Shown here: one piece after another, positions 7,912 through 15,430 of the stretch
Numbering within the stretch: position 1 is the stretch's first letter
Layout: each line of letters begins with the position of its first letter
NCBI GenBank assembly: GCA_016712275.1
Contig: JADJRI010000043.1
Span: 1 to 36,588, forward strand
Length of the DNA: 36,588 bases
Origin: Planctomycetota bacterium
Lineage (GTDB): Bacteria; Planctomycetota; Phycisphaerae; UBA1845; UTPLA1
Direction of reading: 5' to 3'
The notes under the pieces: model-generated
The model's database searches: none
Told to the model about the DNA's origin: nothing
Seen by the model: only the letters and a program-made list of their open reading frames with translations
Position numbers and translations under genes: made by a program

Positions 7912-8703
7912 TCAGTCCGCTCGATCTGCATTGCTTCCAACCCCCGGACAAATCGCCTTCGCCAGCACATGCTTCGCCCATTCGCGATACAAGTAGCACA
8001 CATGCGAACCGCCGTGGCCGTATTGCTGCCATGATTCATTCCAGCCGATCTGCAAGAGCTTGGGCGATTCGCGTACGCGGCCGCTTGCATCGACAAAACC
8101 GCTGTGGCCGGCCGAGATGACCTTTTTTCGGTCGATCGTGCCGAAGACGCTGGTGCCCCAGCCGACGATGCCGTCGCGCGGGCTGTAGATGTTCACCAGT
8201 GTGTCACGGCAATGACGCTCGGCCTTCGACGTGTCGTAGTCGTTTGAGATCGCCCCCGCCACCAGCACGATTCGGTCGAGCATCAGGTCATCCGGCAGCA
8301 CATTAACCGTCAACATCGCCAGCCCCCCGCCGCCGCTGTAGCCGACAAGCACCAGCTTCGCATCGGGCTTTTCGCGGCAAAGCTCCGCCAGACGCGCGGC
8401 GATGCGATCGGCCCGTTTCAGATTCGCTGGCAAATCGGTCAGGTTGACCAACGAATGGAACGGCGGCGAGCCCCACGGAATGATCTCAATCGTCCAATCC
8501 AGCCCCGCGTCACGCAGGCCCTGTTTCACGCCGCTGAGCTGCCATGCGTTTCCCTCGACGCCCGGCAGCATGACGATGTGGCCGGGTCCGACACCCTTCT
8601 CCACAATCGATGCCTTCGGCGCGCAGGCCGAATTGGGAAAACTGAAGACGGCCGCGCCCAGCAGCCGCAGAATCTGCCGAATCTTCCGATAAAGTCGGGG
8701 CAC
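7912..8703 (-). CDS. Alpha/beta-hydrolase-fold exported protein
   Basis: A 263-residue protein. Start GTG (8703-8701) is chosen because AAAGGA lies 6 bases upstream; the longer open frame to 8823 runs through the intergenic region. A hydrophobic N-terminus (ILRLLGAAVFSFPNSAC) suggests export, with only a poor lipobox at NSAC. The core shows GHIVMLPGVEGNAW (oxyanion region), the nucleophile elbow VGYSGGG with Ser123, an Asp in YSPRDGIVGWG and candidate catalytic His in AGHSG or YGHGGSH. The substrate is unknown; an esterase or lipase-like role is likely. It is convergent with the zinc-ribbon gene (22 bases apart) and divergent from the small lipoprotein at 8845. Confidence 0.75.
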   Translation of the reverse strand: MPRLYRKIRQILRLLGAAVFSFPNSACAPKASIVEKGVGPGHIVMLPGVEGNAWQLSGVKQGLRDAGLDWTIEIIPWGSPPFHSLVNLTDLPANLKRADRIAARLAELCREKPDAKLVLVGYSGGGGLAMLTVNVLPDDLMLDRIVLVAGAISNDYDTSKAERHCRDTLVNIYSPRDGIVGWGTSVFGTIDRKKVISAGHSGFVDASGRVRESPKLLQIGWNESWQQYGHGGSHVCYLYREWAKHVLAKAICPGVGSNADRAD

Positions 8704-8802
8704 GGTAATTCCTTTCTCCCGGCGGGTCGTTTGAAAACAACGGATTGCCGTTTCCAATCTAACTGAATGGAGAAATCGAGGTCTTGAATCGTCGAAAGCG
8801 GA

Positions 8803-8808
8803 TATAAT
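8803..8808 (+). promoter_or_regulatory. -10 box upstream of the small lipoprotein
   Basis: An exact TATAAT hexamer lies about 37 bases before ATG 8845, in the divergent region between two exported-protein genes. No strong -35 is visible at 16-18 bases, so the promoter is plausible but incomplete by sequence. Confidence 0.4.
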
Positions 8809-8844
8809 TCCGGGCAACTTCACCCTCGCCCAAGGAGCCTCCTG

Positions 8845-9009
8845 ATGCGATCACGAACTCAACGACGACTTGGCCTGCTCTTGGTACTCTGCCTGCCGCT
8901 CTTCATGGCGGCATCCTGCGATTCAAACGATCTGGACACCGCCGATGGGGTTATTGCGATCATCATCGGCGTCGTTCAGCTCGTCTTCACGATTATCAAC
9001 GCATTCTGA
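8845..9009 (+). CDS. Small lipoprotein, 54 residues
   Basis: A short gene with strong start signals: AAGGAG 7 bases before ATG 8845, and an exact TATAAT further upstream. The product begins MRSRTQRRLGLLLVLCLPLFMAASC, a basic n-region, hydrophobic core and lipobox AASC with Cys25 as the lipidation site. The mature part is only about 30 residues: an acidic stretch (DSNDLDTADG) followed by a second hydrophobic segment (VIAIIIGVVQLVFTIINAF) that ends the protein. This could be a membrane-spanning or membrane-lying helix. Function unknown. It is divergent from the hydrolase gene at 8703 and convergent with the DUF190 gene. Confidence 0.7.
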   Translation: MRSRTQRRLGLLLVLCLPLFMAASCDSNDLDTADGVIAIIIGVVQLVFTIINAF

Positions 9010-9070
9010 CGTACATTCGCCGCATATTGTTGGAACCGTGACGGGCAGCCGAACGCGCCCGGCATGCGGC

Positions 9071-9412
9071 TCATGGCGTTTTCGACGATCGGTACTTGAA
9101 CACGCGCACGCTTTCGACGGTGATCAGACCTTCCATCACCATTTCGTCGACATCCGGCAGAAAGGCGTCGATCTTTTCGCGTGAATCGACAATGTCGATG
9201 ACAATCGGCAGGTCCTCGGAAAGGCGTAGGATCTTGGCGGTGTGAACACGGCTGTTGGCGCCGAACCCCATCGGCCCGCGCAGCACGGTCGCACCGGCAA
9301 GATGCATTTCACGGGCCCGCAAGACAATGGCCTCGTAAAGCGGCTTGCCCTGCCACTGGCTGCTTTCGCCGACATAGATGCGAAGCAAGTAACCCTGTTC
9401 CGGAATCTTCAT
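9071..9412 (-). CDS. DUF190 family PII-like protein
   Basis: A 113-residue protein of the DUF190 family, which has a PII-like ferredoxin fold. The start ATG (9412-9410) gives MKIPEQGYLLRIYVGESSQWQGKPLY, the usual N-terminus. Family features include the E-x-x-x-W-x-G-x-P-L-Y segment, the REMHLAGATVLRGPMGFG core and DLPIVIDIVDSREKI. It begins 4 bases after the crcB stop, so it is cotranslated with the fluoride channel. DUF190-crcB pairs are common, and a regulatory role for the channel is a reasonable inference. The ligand is unknown. Confidence 0.88.
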   Translation of the reverse strand: MKIPEQGYLLRIYVGESSQWQGKPLYEAIVLRAREMHLAGATVLRGPMGFGANSRVHTAKILRLSEDLPIVIDIVDSREKIDAFLPDVDEMVMEGLITVESVRVFKYRSSKTP

Positions 9413-9416
9413 GGCA

Positions 9417-9821
9417 TTACACTCCCAGCCACCGCTCGGACAGGCGATATCCCATCCACGCGGCTGCAAACCCAAGCCCGACGCTCAGAACCACATTCAT
9501 CATGGCCAGTCCGAATTCCCGACCCGTGATCAATTTGTACGATTCCAGCGCAAACGCTGAAAAGGTGGTGAAGCCGCCCAGAAACCCGACGAGAACCATC
9601 ACCCGATATTCCTCGCGAACCTGCCACTTGCCGGACAAGGCAGCACTGAGAAAGCCAATCAGCAGGCAGCCGATCACATTGACGCACAGCGTTCCGAATG
9701 GAAACTGCGACCCGCCGATACGCTGTGCAGCACCGGCCGTCCAATACCGCGCCAACGACCCCGCTCCGCCGGCGAGAAAAATCAGGAGAGGTTTCAGAGC
9801 CATCGCGTTCCAATTGTCCAT
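9417..9821 (-). CDS. crcB: Fluoride channel CrcB/Fluc
   Basis: A 134-residue four-helix membrane protein that exports fluoride as a dual-topology dimer. Start ATG (9821-9819) has GGAGG 5 bases upstream; a longer open frame is not needed. Signature segments are AGGAGSLARYW (about 17-27), GTLCVNVIGCLLIGFL (43-58, with the conserved Asn48) and GFLGGFTTFSAFALES (79-94), the Thr/Phe/Ser fluoride path. Length is right for a single-gene homodimer. It is followed by DUF190. I looked for a fluoride riboswitch in the 165-base leader and did not see its conserved segments. Confidence 0.92.
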   Translation of the reverse strand: MDNWNAMALKPLLIFLAGGAGSLARYWTAGAAQRIGGSQFPFGTLCVNVIGCLLIGFLSAALSGKWQVREEYRVMVLVGFLGGFTTFSAFALESYKLITGREFGLAMMNVVLSVGLGFAAAWMGYRLSERWLGV

Positions 9822-9893
9822 GCCAGCCTCCGATGCACAGGTCGATCTTCGGCATCTTAACGCGCATGGCCCGCGCGGGCGTCCATGAAATGA

Positions 9894-9927
9894 CAACGCC
9901 CGCCGGCTCTTGCACCGACGGGCGTTG
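9894..9927 (-). terminator. Stem-loop between the TPR lipoprotein gene and crcB
   Basis: CAACGCCCG (9894-9902) pairs perfectly with CGGGCGTTG (9919-9927), with further pairing inside. It lies about 60 bases after the stop of the TPR lipoprotein gene on the minus strand. The T-rich tail is weak (TCATTTC), so this may be an imperfect Rho-independent terminator or an mRNA-stabilising hairpin that separates crcB expression from the upstream gene. Confidence 0.5.
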
Positions 9928-9986
9928 ATAGGGGCCTTGGTTGTCTCTGGCACAGCCTTGCGGCGACCGTGCAACCTATTCTAACA

Positions 9987-11222
9987 TCAGTCCGCGCTGG
10001 CCTTGTCCGTCGCGGCCACGCCGTTGGTGAAGGTCGGCTGAATCACGGGTCGCGTTTCGCGGCCTGCATTCTTCATCGACGACAGCGGCATCGGTCCGCG
10101 GGGAGCGGCATTCGTGCAATTGCGCGAATCCGTCAGCGGTGCGTTGTCTTTCGAACCTTGATTGGATGACACCTCGACCAGTTCGCATTCGGGATCGATG
10201 ATCGTCTCACACGGCGGTCCGACAAACTCATCGGATTTTGATTCTTCGATCGCGGCCACTTTTAGCTTGATTTCCGGTTTCTCCGCGACCTTGGGTTCAA
10301 CCTTGGCCGGGGGTTCCACTCTGGCCGCCTGCGTCGGCGCCTCGGTTTTGACCGGTTTGGATTCAGGTTTTACCGCAGGCGCCGGCTTCTCAACCAGTGC
10401 GACTGTCTTGACCGGCGCCGATTCGATGGACGTGCCATCGTTCATTCCGCCGTTGGGAATCGAACAGGTCGGTATGCGAGTCTGTGAGGCCGATGCGACC
10501 GGCTCGCCAAACGAGGCCACGGCGTTCTTGGCCGCGAGCCGCGACAACGCAGCCTTTGCGGCAGCATCGGTGCGGGCGATCCGCTCGATCCGATCGACGT
10601 GATCGTAAGCCGGCTGATAGCCCGGATTGATGAACAACGCTTCGCGAAGCATCTTGCCGGCCGCGGCATAATCGTCCGCTTCGACGCGTATGACCGAAAC
10701 GTTGAAGAGTGCGTCTTCACGGGAAACGACCTGATTGAACTGCTCGATGGCCTCCGTGTTTCGGCCCTGTCGCGCCAGCACAACACCGAGATTCATCCGC
10801 GCTCGCTTGAACGATGGTGACAACTCCAAAGCGCGCCGGAAGCAGGATTCGGCCTCGGTGTACTTCTTTTCCTCCAGATAGGTAAATCCGAGATTGTTGT
10901 GCAGCGCGGGGATATCTTTGTTGATATTGAGCCCGCGCGACAGTGCATTTTCGGAGTCATCAAAGCGACCGAGCAAAAAATGAACACGACCCAGTCCATG
11001 GTAGGCGGCCGTAATTTTCGGATCGTTCGCGATCACTTCCTCATATTGCTTCATGGCGCCGGGAAGGTTGTTTTGTCGCTCGAGCATTCCGGCCGACGCC
11101 ATGTGCGTGGAGGCCGCAATCCTCATGCTGCCGTCCGGCCCCATCTCATTCGATGCCGCACATCCGACGCCGAAAGAGGCCGAAAGCAGAAGCGTAGCCA
11201 GAAGGCCATGAGCGTTTTTCAT
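9987..11222 (-). CDS. TPR lipoprotein
   Basis: A 411-residue lipoprotein. Start ATG (11222-11220) is set by AGGGA about 6 bases upstream and gives MKNAHGLLATLLLSASFGVGC with Cys21 as the lipidation site. Residues about 40-235 are tetratricopeptide repeats (for example AYHGLGRVHFLLGRFDDSENALSRGL, ALHNNLGFTYLEEKKYTEAESCFRRAL, ARMNLGVVLARQGRNTEAIEQF). The last third is Pro/Lys/Glu/Val-rich (VEKPAPAVKPESKPVKTEAP) and likely extended, with scattered cysteines. It resembles TadD-like or periplasmic assembly lipoproteins but has no Tad genes beside it. The neighbouring lipoprotein gene lies about 80 bases upstream on the same strand, so they are probably one operon. Confidence 0.8.
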   Translation of the reverse strand: MKNAHGLLATLLLSASFGVGCAASNEMGPDGSMRIAASTHMASAGMLERQNNLPGAMKQYEEVIANDPKITAAYHGLGRVHFLLGRFDDSENALSRGLNINKDIPALHNNLGFTYLEEKKYTEAESCFRRALELSPSFKRARMNLGVVLARQGRNTEAIEQFNQVVSREDALFNVSVIRVEADDYAAAGKMLREALFINPGYQPAYDHVDRIERIARTDAAAKAALSRLAAKNAVASFGEPVASASQTRIPTCSIPNGGMNDGTSIESAPVKTVALVEKPAPAVKPESKPVKTEAPTQAARVEPPAKVEPKVAEKPEIKLKVAAIEESKSDEFVGPPCETIIDPECELVEVSSNQGSKDNAPLTDSRNCTNAAPRGPMPLSSMKNAGRETRPVIQPTFTNGVAATDKASAD

Positions 11223-11299
11223 TGTCATCCCTGCGCGGAGTGTCTGTCGCGCGGATGACTGTTGTATTCCGCGTGTCTGATTCGTTCGTTTCATGGGTA

Positions 11300-11839
11300 T
11301 TATCCCCCGTTCGAAGAGGTTGATCCGCCGGCCTCGGCAAGCTTGTAAGCCGAGCCTCGCTGCTCCGGCTGCTTGGCGACTGCCTGACCCGCGGCCGCTT
11401 CCGTGGCATTCATGCCCCGGCCTCCGGGTAGGCCGAGAACGACGTCGATCCGTTTGCCCGTCGTCGAGGCCTTCGCCAGATAACTTCGGGCGATGGCGAG
11501 TCGGGCTTCAGTCAACTCTTCGTCACACTGTGAGGTCTGGTAAAACAGCGTTCCACCCTCATCCGCGTAGAGTTCGGCATAACGATCGAGCCGTGCGACG
11601 CCTGTCCCGGAAAGATGAACGGAGTGCGGTTGAAAATGAATATCGGACAGACTTCGATCGGCGACCATGCCTTGATCGTTGTGGTTGGCGAAATACTCGG
11701 CAAGGGAATTCTGTTCCGGACCGTCTTCCTGTGCGGGTGTGTTCATGGATTGGGTTTGCCAGGGTTGAAGGCATCCCGTTCCACACAGGCCGATTGCCAG
11801 AACGAATCCCGTCCGAATTGGACGCAATCCCAACTTCAT
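11300..11839 (-). CDS. Lipoprotein with a weak OmpA-like domain
   Basis: A 179-residue lipoprotein. Start ATG (11839-11837) follows AGGAGA; the signal is MKLGLRPIRTGFVLAIGLCGTGC with Cys23 lipidated. The mature protein contains IHFQPHSVHLSGTGVARLDRYAELYADEGGTLF and ELTEARLAIARSYLAKASTTGKRIDVVL, a pattern like an OmpA C-terminal domain (strand, helix with a spaced L-x-x-x-A, then Arg-x-x-x-V-x-x-Y-L). The match is distant and the peptidoglycan-binding Asp/Arg pair is not obvious. A Gly/Ser-rich tail ends the protein. It is likely co-transcribed with the TPR lipoprotein; together they could form an envelope complex. Confidence 0.7.
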   Translation of the reverse strand: MKLGLRPIRTGFVLAIGLCGTGCLQPWQTQSMNTPAQEDGPEQNSLAEYFANHNDQGMVADRSLSDIHFQPHSVHLSGTGVARLDRYAELYADEGGTLFYQTSQCDEELTEARLAIARSYLAKASTTGKRIDVVLGLPGGRGMNATEAAAGQAVAKQPEQRGSAYKLAEAGGSTSSNGG

Positions 11840-12147
11840 CGAGATGTCTCCTATGAACGGAAGGGACGTCACCGGTAAAATGCGAAACCGTAAACTCGGC
11901 TCGACACTCCGGGAAAGCAGGCGTCCGTCATCGCTTGCCTCAGGTTCAGTTGTCACTCAATGGCTCGCCGACAGTTCGCCGCGCAGTGGGGATTCAGGCA
12001 AACCATAAGATATGAATCGCATCGGCGCTATGGCTAAGGTTGTGAAGATGCGAAAGTTGAAGCGGCAGAAATGCCTTGGCCGAGATTATGGGCCGTCGCG
12101 CAACATGCGTCTCAAATTGATGAAGCGGCCGATACCGCGCGAACTTA
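11840..12147. other. Intergenic region of about 308 bases without a gene
   Basis: Lies between the end of the Cys-rich repeat gene and the start of the lipoprotein gene, both on the minus strand. It presumably holds the lipoprotein promoter and leader. I see no convincing -35/-10 pair, terminator or conserved RNA. Confidence 0.4.
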
Positions 12148-13973
12148 TCAGTCGGCGGGCTGGGTGCAGGGGTTCTGATAACAGCCGATCCAGTTGCCCA
12201 GATAATTGCCGCCGGCGAATGAACAGTCCGCAGTAGTGAGGTGCTGGCAGGTCGTGTCTTCAAAGCAGCATGCGCCCAACGGTGCGGTGCAGGGCAATGT
12301 CTCACATGAGGTTCCGCCGCCGCGATACAGACCGAGGCAGGCGATGCAACCGGCCAACGAGGTATTAAGACAGCCGATGGTGGGTGTGCAGCAGGCACCC
12401 AGCGCCAAATCGAGGCAATAGCCCTCGGAGCATTGCGTGAAATCGCCTTGGTACTCGCCCTGAACGGCAAGGCAATCGGCCCTCGTCTGATCGACACAAT
12501 TGTTCACGCCGAGACAGCACGCGCCGGAAGGCATTGGACACTCCGTGAACTCGCACAGTGTGCGGTTGCCTTCATACTTGCCCTCGATCGAAGCGCACTC
12601 ACTGGGACTCACCTCAACGCATTCGCCGTCCATCTTGCAGCACGCCCCCATCGGTAAAGGACACTCGGTAAATTCACACGAAGTGCCGTCTCCCTGGTAG
12701 ACTCCCTTGTAGAACTCGCAATCATCGAAGGTCATCTGCGAACAGCTACCGTCAAATTCATCGCAGCACGCGCCGGTCGGCAATGGACACTCGGCGAACT
12801 CGCAGATTGTGTCGATGCCCTGAAACGTGCCTTCGAAGGAATGGCATTCCGACTCGGTCAATTCAGAGCAATCGCCTTCATAGAAGCAGCAGGCCCCCGT
12901 GGGCTGCGGACACTCGGAAAATTCACAGCTTGTATCGATTCCCTGGAACGCGCCCTCAAAGAAATTGCACTCCGACTCGGTCAATTCAGAACAGTCGCCG
13001 TCATAAAAGCAACATGCGCCCGTCGACTGAGGACATTCCGCACCGTCGCATGAACTGTAGTCGCCCTGATAGGATCCTTCCGCCAGCGAGCATTCATACT
13101 CGGTTAGTTCGTAGCAAGTGCCGTCATACTGGCAGCATGCGCCGGTCGGTTCCGGGCAGGAATCCTCTGTGCAAAACGAGCCGTCGCCGAGGTATTCGCC
13201 TTCCGCCTCATCGCAGGCGGCGCGGCTGACCACGGCGCATTCGAGCGGCGCTAAGCAACATGCGCCGGTGGGATCGCAAGGTTGCGACGTGCACGAGCTA
13301 TCGACACCCAGAAAACTGCCGCCTTCAAGGTAAATGCACGCATAGCCCGGCAGCTCCACGCATTCGCTGAGCCCCAGCGTGCGACCACTGGAAGAATCGA
13401 GCGGAACACAGCAGGCGCCGAGTGCGGGATTGCACATATCCGGCTCGCAGGTGGTGCCGCCGCCGAGGAATGTGCCGCCGAACAATTCGCATGCGTCATC
13501 GACCAGCAGCAGGCACAATCCCTCATCGAAGCAGCAGGCGCCCCTGTTGATGCTGCACTTAATCTGTGCGCAGGACACATTGTCGCCCTGATAATCGCCA
13601 TCCAACTCAAAATAGCAGTCGAAAAGCGTGGTCTCGATGCAGACAAGATCCCCGTAGCAACACGCGCCGGTCGGCAGGTCGCAGGCGTTATCGTCGCAGG
13701 TTGTGTCATCACCGAGATAGGATCCATCTTGGTATAGGCACTCGTCCTCGGTCAGAATCGAGCAGGAAATCGCGAAACAACAGGCACCGACTGGTTCGAC
13801 GCAAGGGTTGCCGTCGCAATGCGAGTTGTCGCCGAGGTAGGAACCTTGCAATTCGTTGCAGGCCGCAAATGTCACAACTTCGCACTGACCCTTGCCGTGG
13901 CAGCATGCGCCGGTTGGCTCAGGACAATTCTGGATGGTGCAAACCGAATTGTCGCCGAGGTATTCCGCCTCAA
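12148..13973 (-). CDS. Cys-rich tandem-repeat exported protein, C-terminal part (after a frameshift)
   Basis: Continuation of the gene that starts at 15044. A single missing base at about 13974-13975 (AATTCC where AATTCCC is expected) throws the frame; restoring it continues the repeat LEAEYLGDNSVC...CPEPTGACC without interruption. This part holds about 14 of 18 units of about 40 residues with the pattern GACC-x(3-6)-C-x(5-7)-C-x(4-6)-G-x-[YF]-x-G-x(4)-C-x(3)-C-x-x-P. Each unit has six or so cysteines, so it should form disulphide-bonded beads outside the cytoplasm. Units at about 12898-13020 and 12772-12897 are nearly identical (CSELTESEC), which points to recent duplication. It ends in NPCTQPAD. 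I recall similar repeats only from planctomycete genomes; function unknown. Confidence 0.72.
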
Positions 13974-15044
13974 GGAATTACAATCGGCCTCGGTCGTGAT
14001 CGTGCACTGGCCATTTCCACGGCAACACGCACCGGTTCCGGCAGGTTGCGTGCAGCTTGCCGTCGCGCAAGTGGTATCATCGCCGCGATAAATGCCCTCA
14101 GCAGCGACGCAATCGGCGGACGTCTTCACAACGCAAGCGCCATCCGAAAAACAGCAGGCGCCGGTCTTGACCGGCGGCTCCGCCGGACAGGATGTACCGT
14201 CGCCCTGATAGGTGCCGCTCGATGTCAGGCAATCCTCTTCCGTGCGCTGTTCGCAAACGGGACCCGGCAACTGGCAGGCGCCCATGGGTTGCGGGCAATT
14301 GGCATCGGCGCAGGTGGTCGCATCGCCCTTGTAGGTGCCTTCAGACTGCGAGCAGAGGTAGGATGGTTTCTCTTCGCAGGTGCCGTCGGCAAGGCAGCAA
14401 GCGCCGACCGCACTGCAGGCATCGCCAATGCCGTCATCGTCGGAATCGGTCTGGTCGAGATTCTCGACGTCCGGGCAATTATCGCAGGGATCGATGATAC
14501 CGTCGGAATCGGTATCGGTTTCACATGCATCCAGAATACCGTTGTCATCGCAGTCTTCCGTCGCCGCGCTTCCGATTTGGGTGGCGTCGTCCACCCCGTC
14601 GGCGTCGCAATCTTCGGGCGGAGGAGGAATGATGATCTCAATCTCATCGCCTGATGCGTAGTCTTCACCCAATTTCAGCACACGCACCAACAGCCGAAAC
14701 CCCGGTCTCGTAAAGGGCGTGTCATTGCTCGCATTTGTAGATGAGTCGGCAATGGTGGCCACAAATTCAATGCGCTGCGCCGTTGTTCGAAGCAAAGCAA
14801 CTTCCGAGCCCGCGCCGGCGATTTCCAGCAATCGCGTAGTGCGGCGGATGTCGCGCTCGGTAATATAAAACGCGGACTTGGCCTGAGCCTGATAGCCGGA
14901 CGTGTTCTTGATGACGAGCAACACCGAATTCGGCGGCAACAGACCGCTTCCATCGATTTCGCCAAATGGACAAGTCATGCCGCCGAATGTGCCGAGCAGC
15001 ACGACCGACATGAAAACAAACGAGATTCTGGCTGATCGCCGCAT
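13974..15044 (-). CDS. Cys-rich tandem-repeat exported protein, N-terminal part with thrombospondin type-3 motifs
   Basis: The start ATG (15044-15042) follows AGGA; the product begins MRRSARISFVFMSVVLLGTFGGMTC, a signal peptide (a Cys near its end makes a lipoprotein possible). Residues about 30-140 form a beta-rich domain (SVLLVIKNTSGYQAQAKSAF...RLLVRVLKLGEDYASGDEIEIIIPPP). Next come calcium-binding thrombospondin type-3 motifs (DCDADGVDD, DTDSDGIIDPCDNC, DSDDDGIGDAC), then the first four GACC repeat units; unit 2 has lost one Cys (GACQ). The frame breaks at about 13974 inside unit 4. With one base restored, the full product would be about 965 residues. It is divergent from the TPR/esterase gene at 15431. 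A cell-surface or extracellular structural role is likely. Confidence 0.75.
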
Positions 15045-15430
15045 CCGCAAAATCCTACCCCGGGGAGATCGCCTTCTTGCGCTTTATCCATTGTACGCAT
15101 GAATCCCGCAGAGTGAATCCCCCCGACGAGGCAATACCCATCAAATACACCCCAGTTTTGGGCCGATAATGGCGCACCCTAGAAAATGCCCCAGCATATT
15201 GGAACATTATGGCTCAGAGAGGTTTATCGATTTCATGTCATGCATGCCCGCAACGCCAAATGAGCGTTTGGCTGCCCACTGCGAAACGTGAACTGACACG
15301 AGCAATTGCGTTTACAGAGAACGGGGTTTCTTGCGCCCTCTGCATTCGCGCGATACAATCCCGATCAAAACGAGATCAGAATTTCATTTTCCCGCAGGGC
15401 CGCCACAGGCATCACTCAGGAGGAAAACCG
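15045..15430. other. Divergent intergenic region of about 386 bases
   Basis: Separates the Cys-rich repeat gene (-) from the TPR/esterase gene (+). It contains the promoter given at 15331-15359 for the plus-strand gene. An open frame extends back to 15209 but has no ribosome site. No RNA gene is seen. Confidence 0.45.
15331..15359 (+). promoter_or_regulatory. Sigma-70-type promoter for the TPR/esterase gene
   Basis: TTGCGC (15331-15336) and TACAAT (15354-15359) are separated by exactly 17 bases. The -10 matches the consensus at five of six positions and the -35 keeps the TTG. The start codon is about 72 bases downstream and is preceded by AGGAGG. Confidence 0.5.

Noticed and set aside
7704..8823. 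Longer versions of the hydrolase frame on the minus strand starting at 8823
   Set aside because: The upstream codons run through the intergenic promoter region of the divergent lipoprotein; GTG 8703 has a proper ribosome site.
9822..9986. Fluoride riboswitch in front of crcB
   Set aside because: The conserved riboswitch sequence blocks were not found; only a GC-rich stem-loop is present.
12148..14450. Regular repetition that might be read as a CRISPR array
   Set aside because: The period is a coding repeat of about 40 codons with diverged units; there are no identical short repeats with unique spacers.
13566..14654. Plus-strand open frame of 362 residues over the Cys-rich repeat gene
   Set aside because: It arises from the repeated codons of the GACC units on the minus strand.
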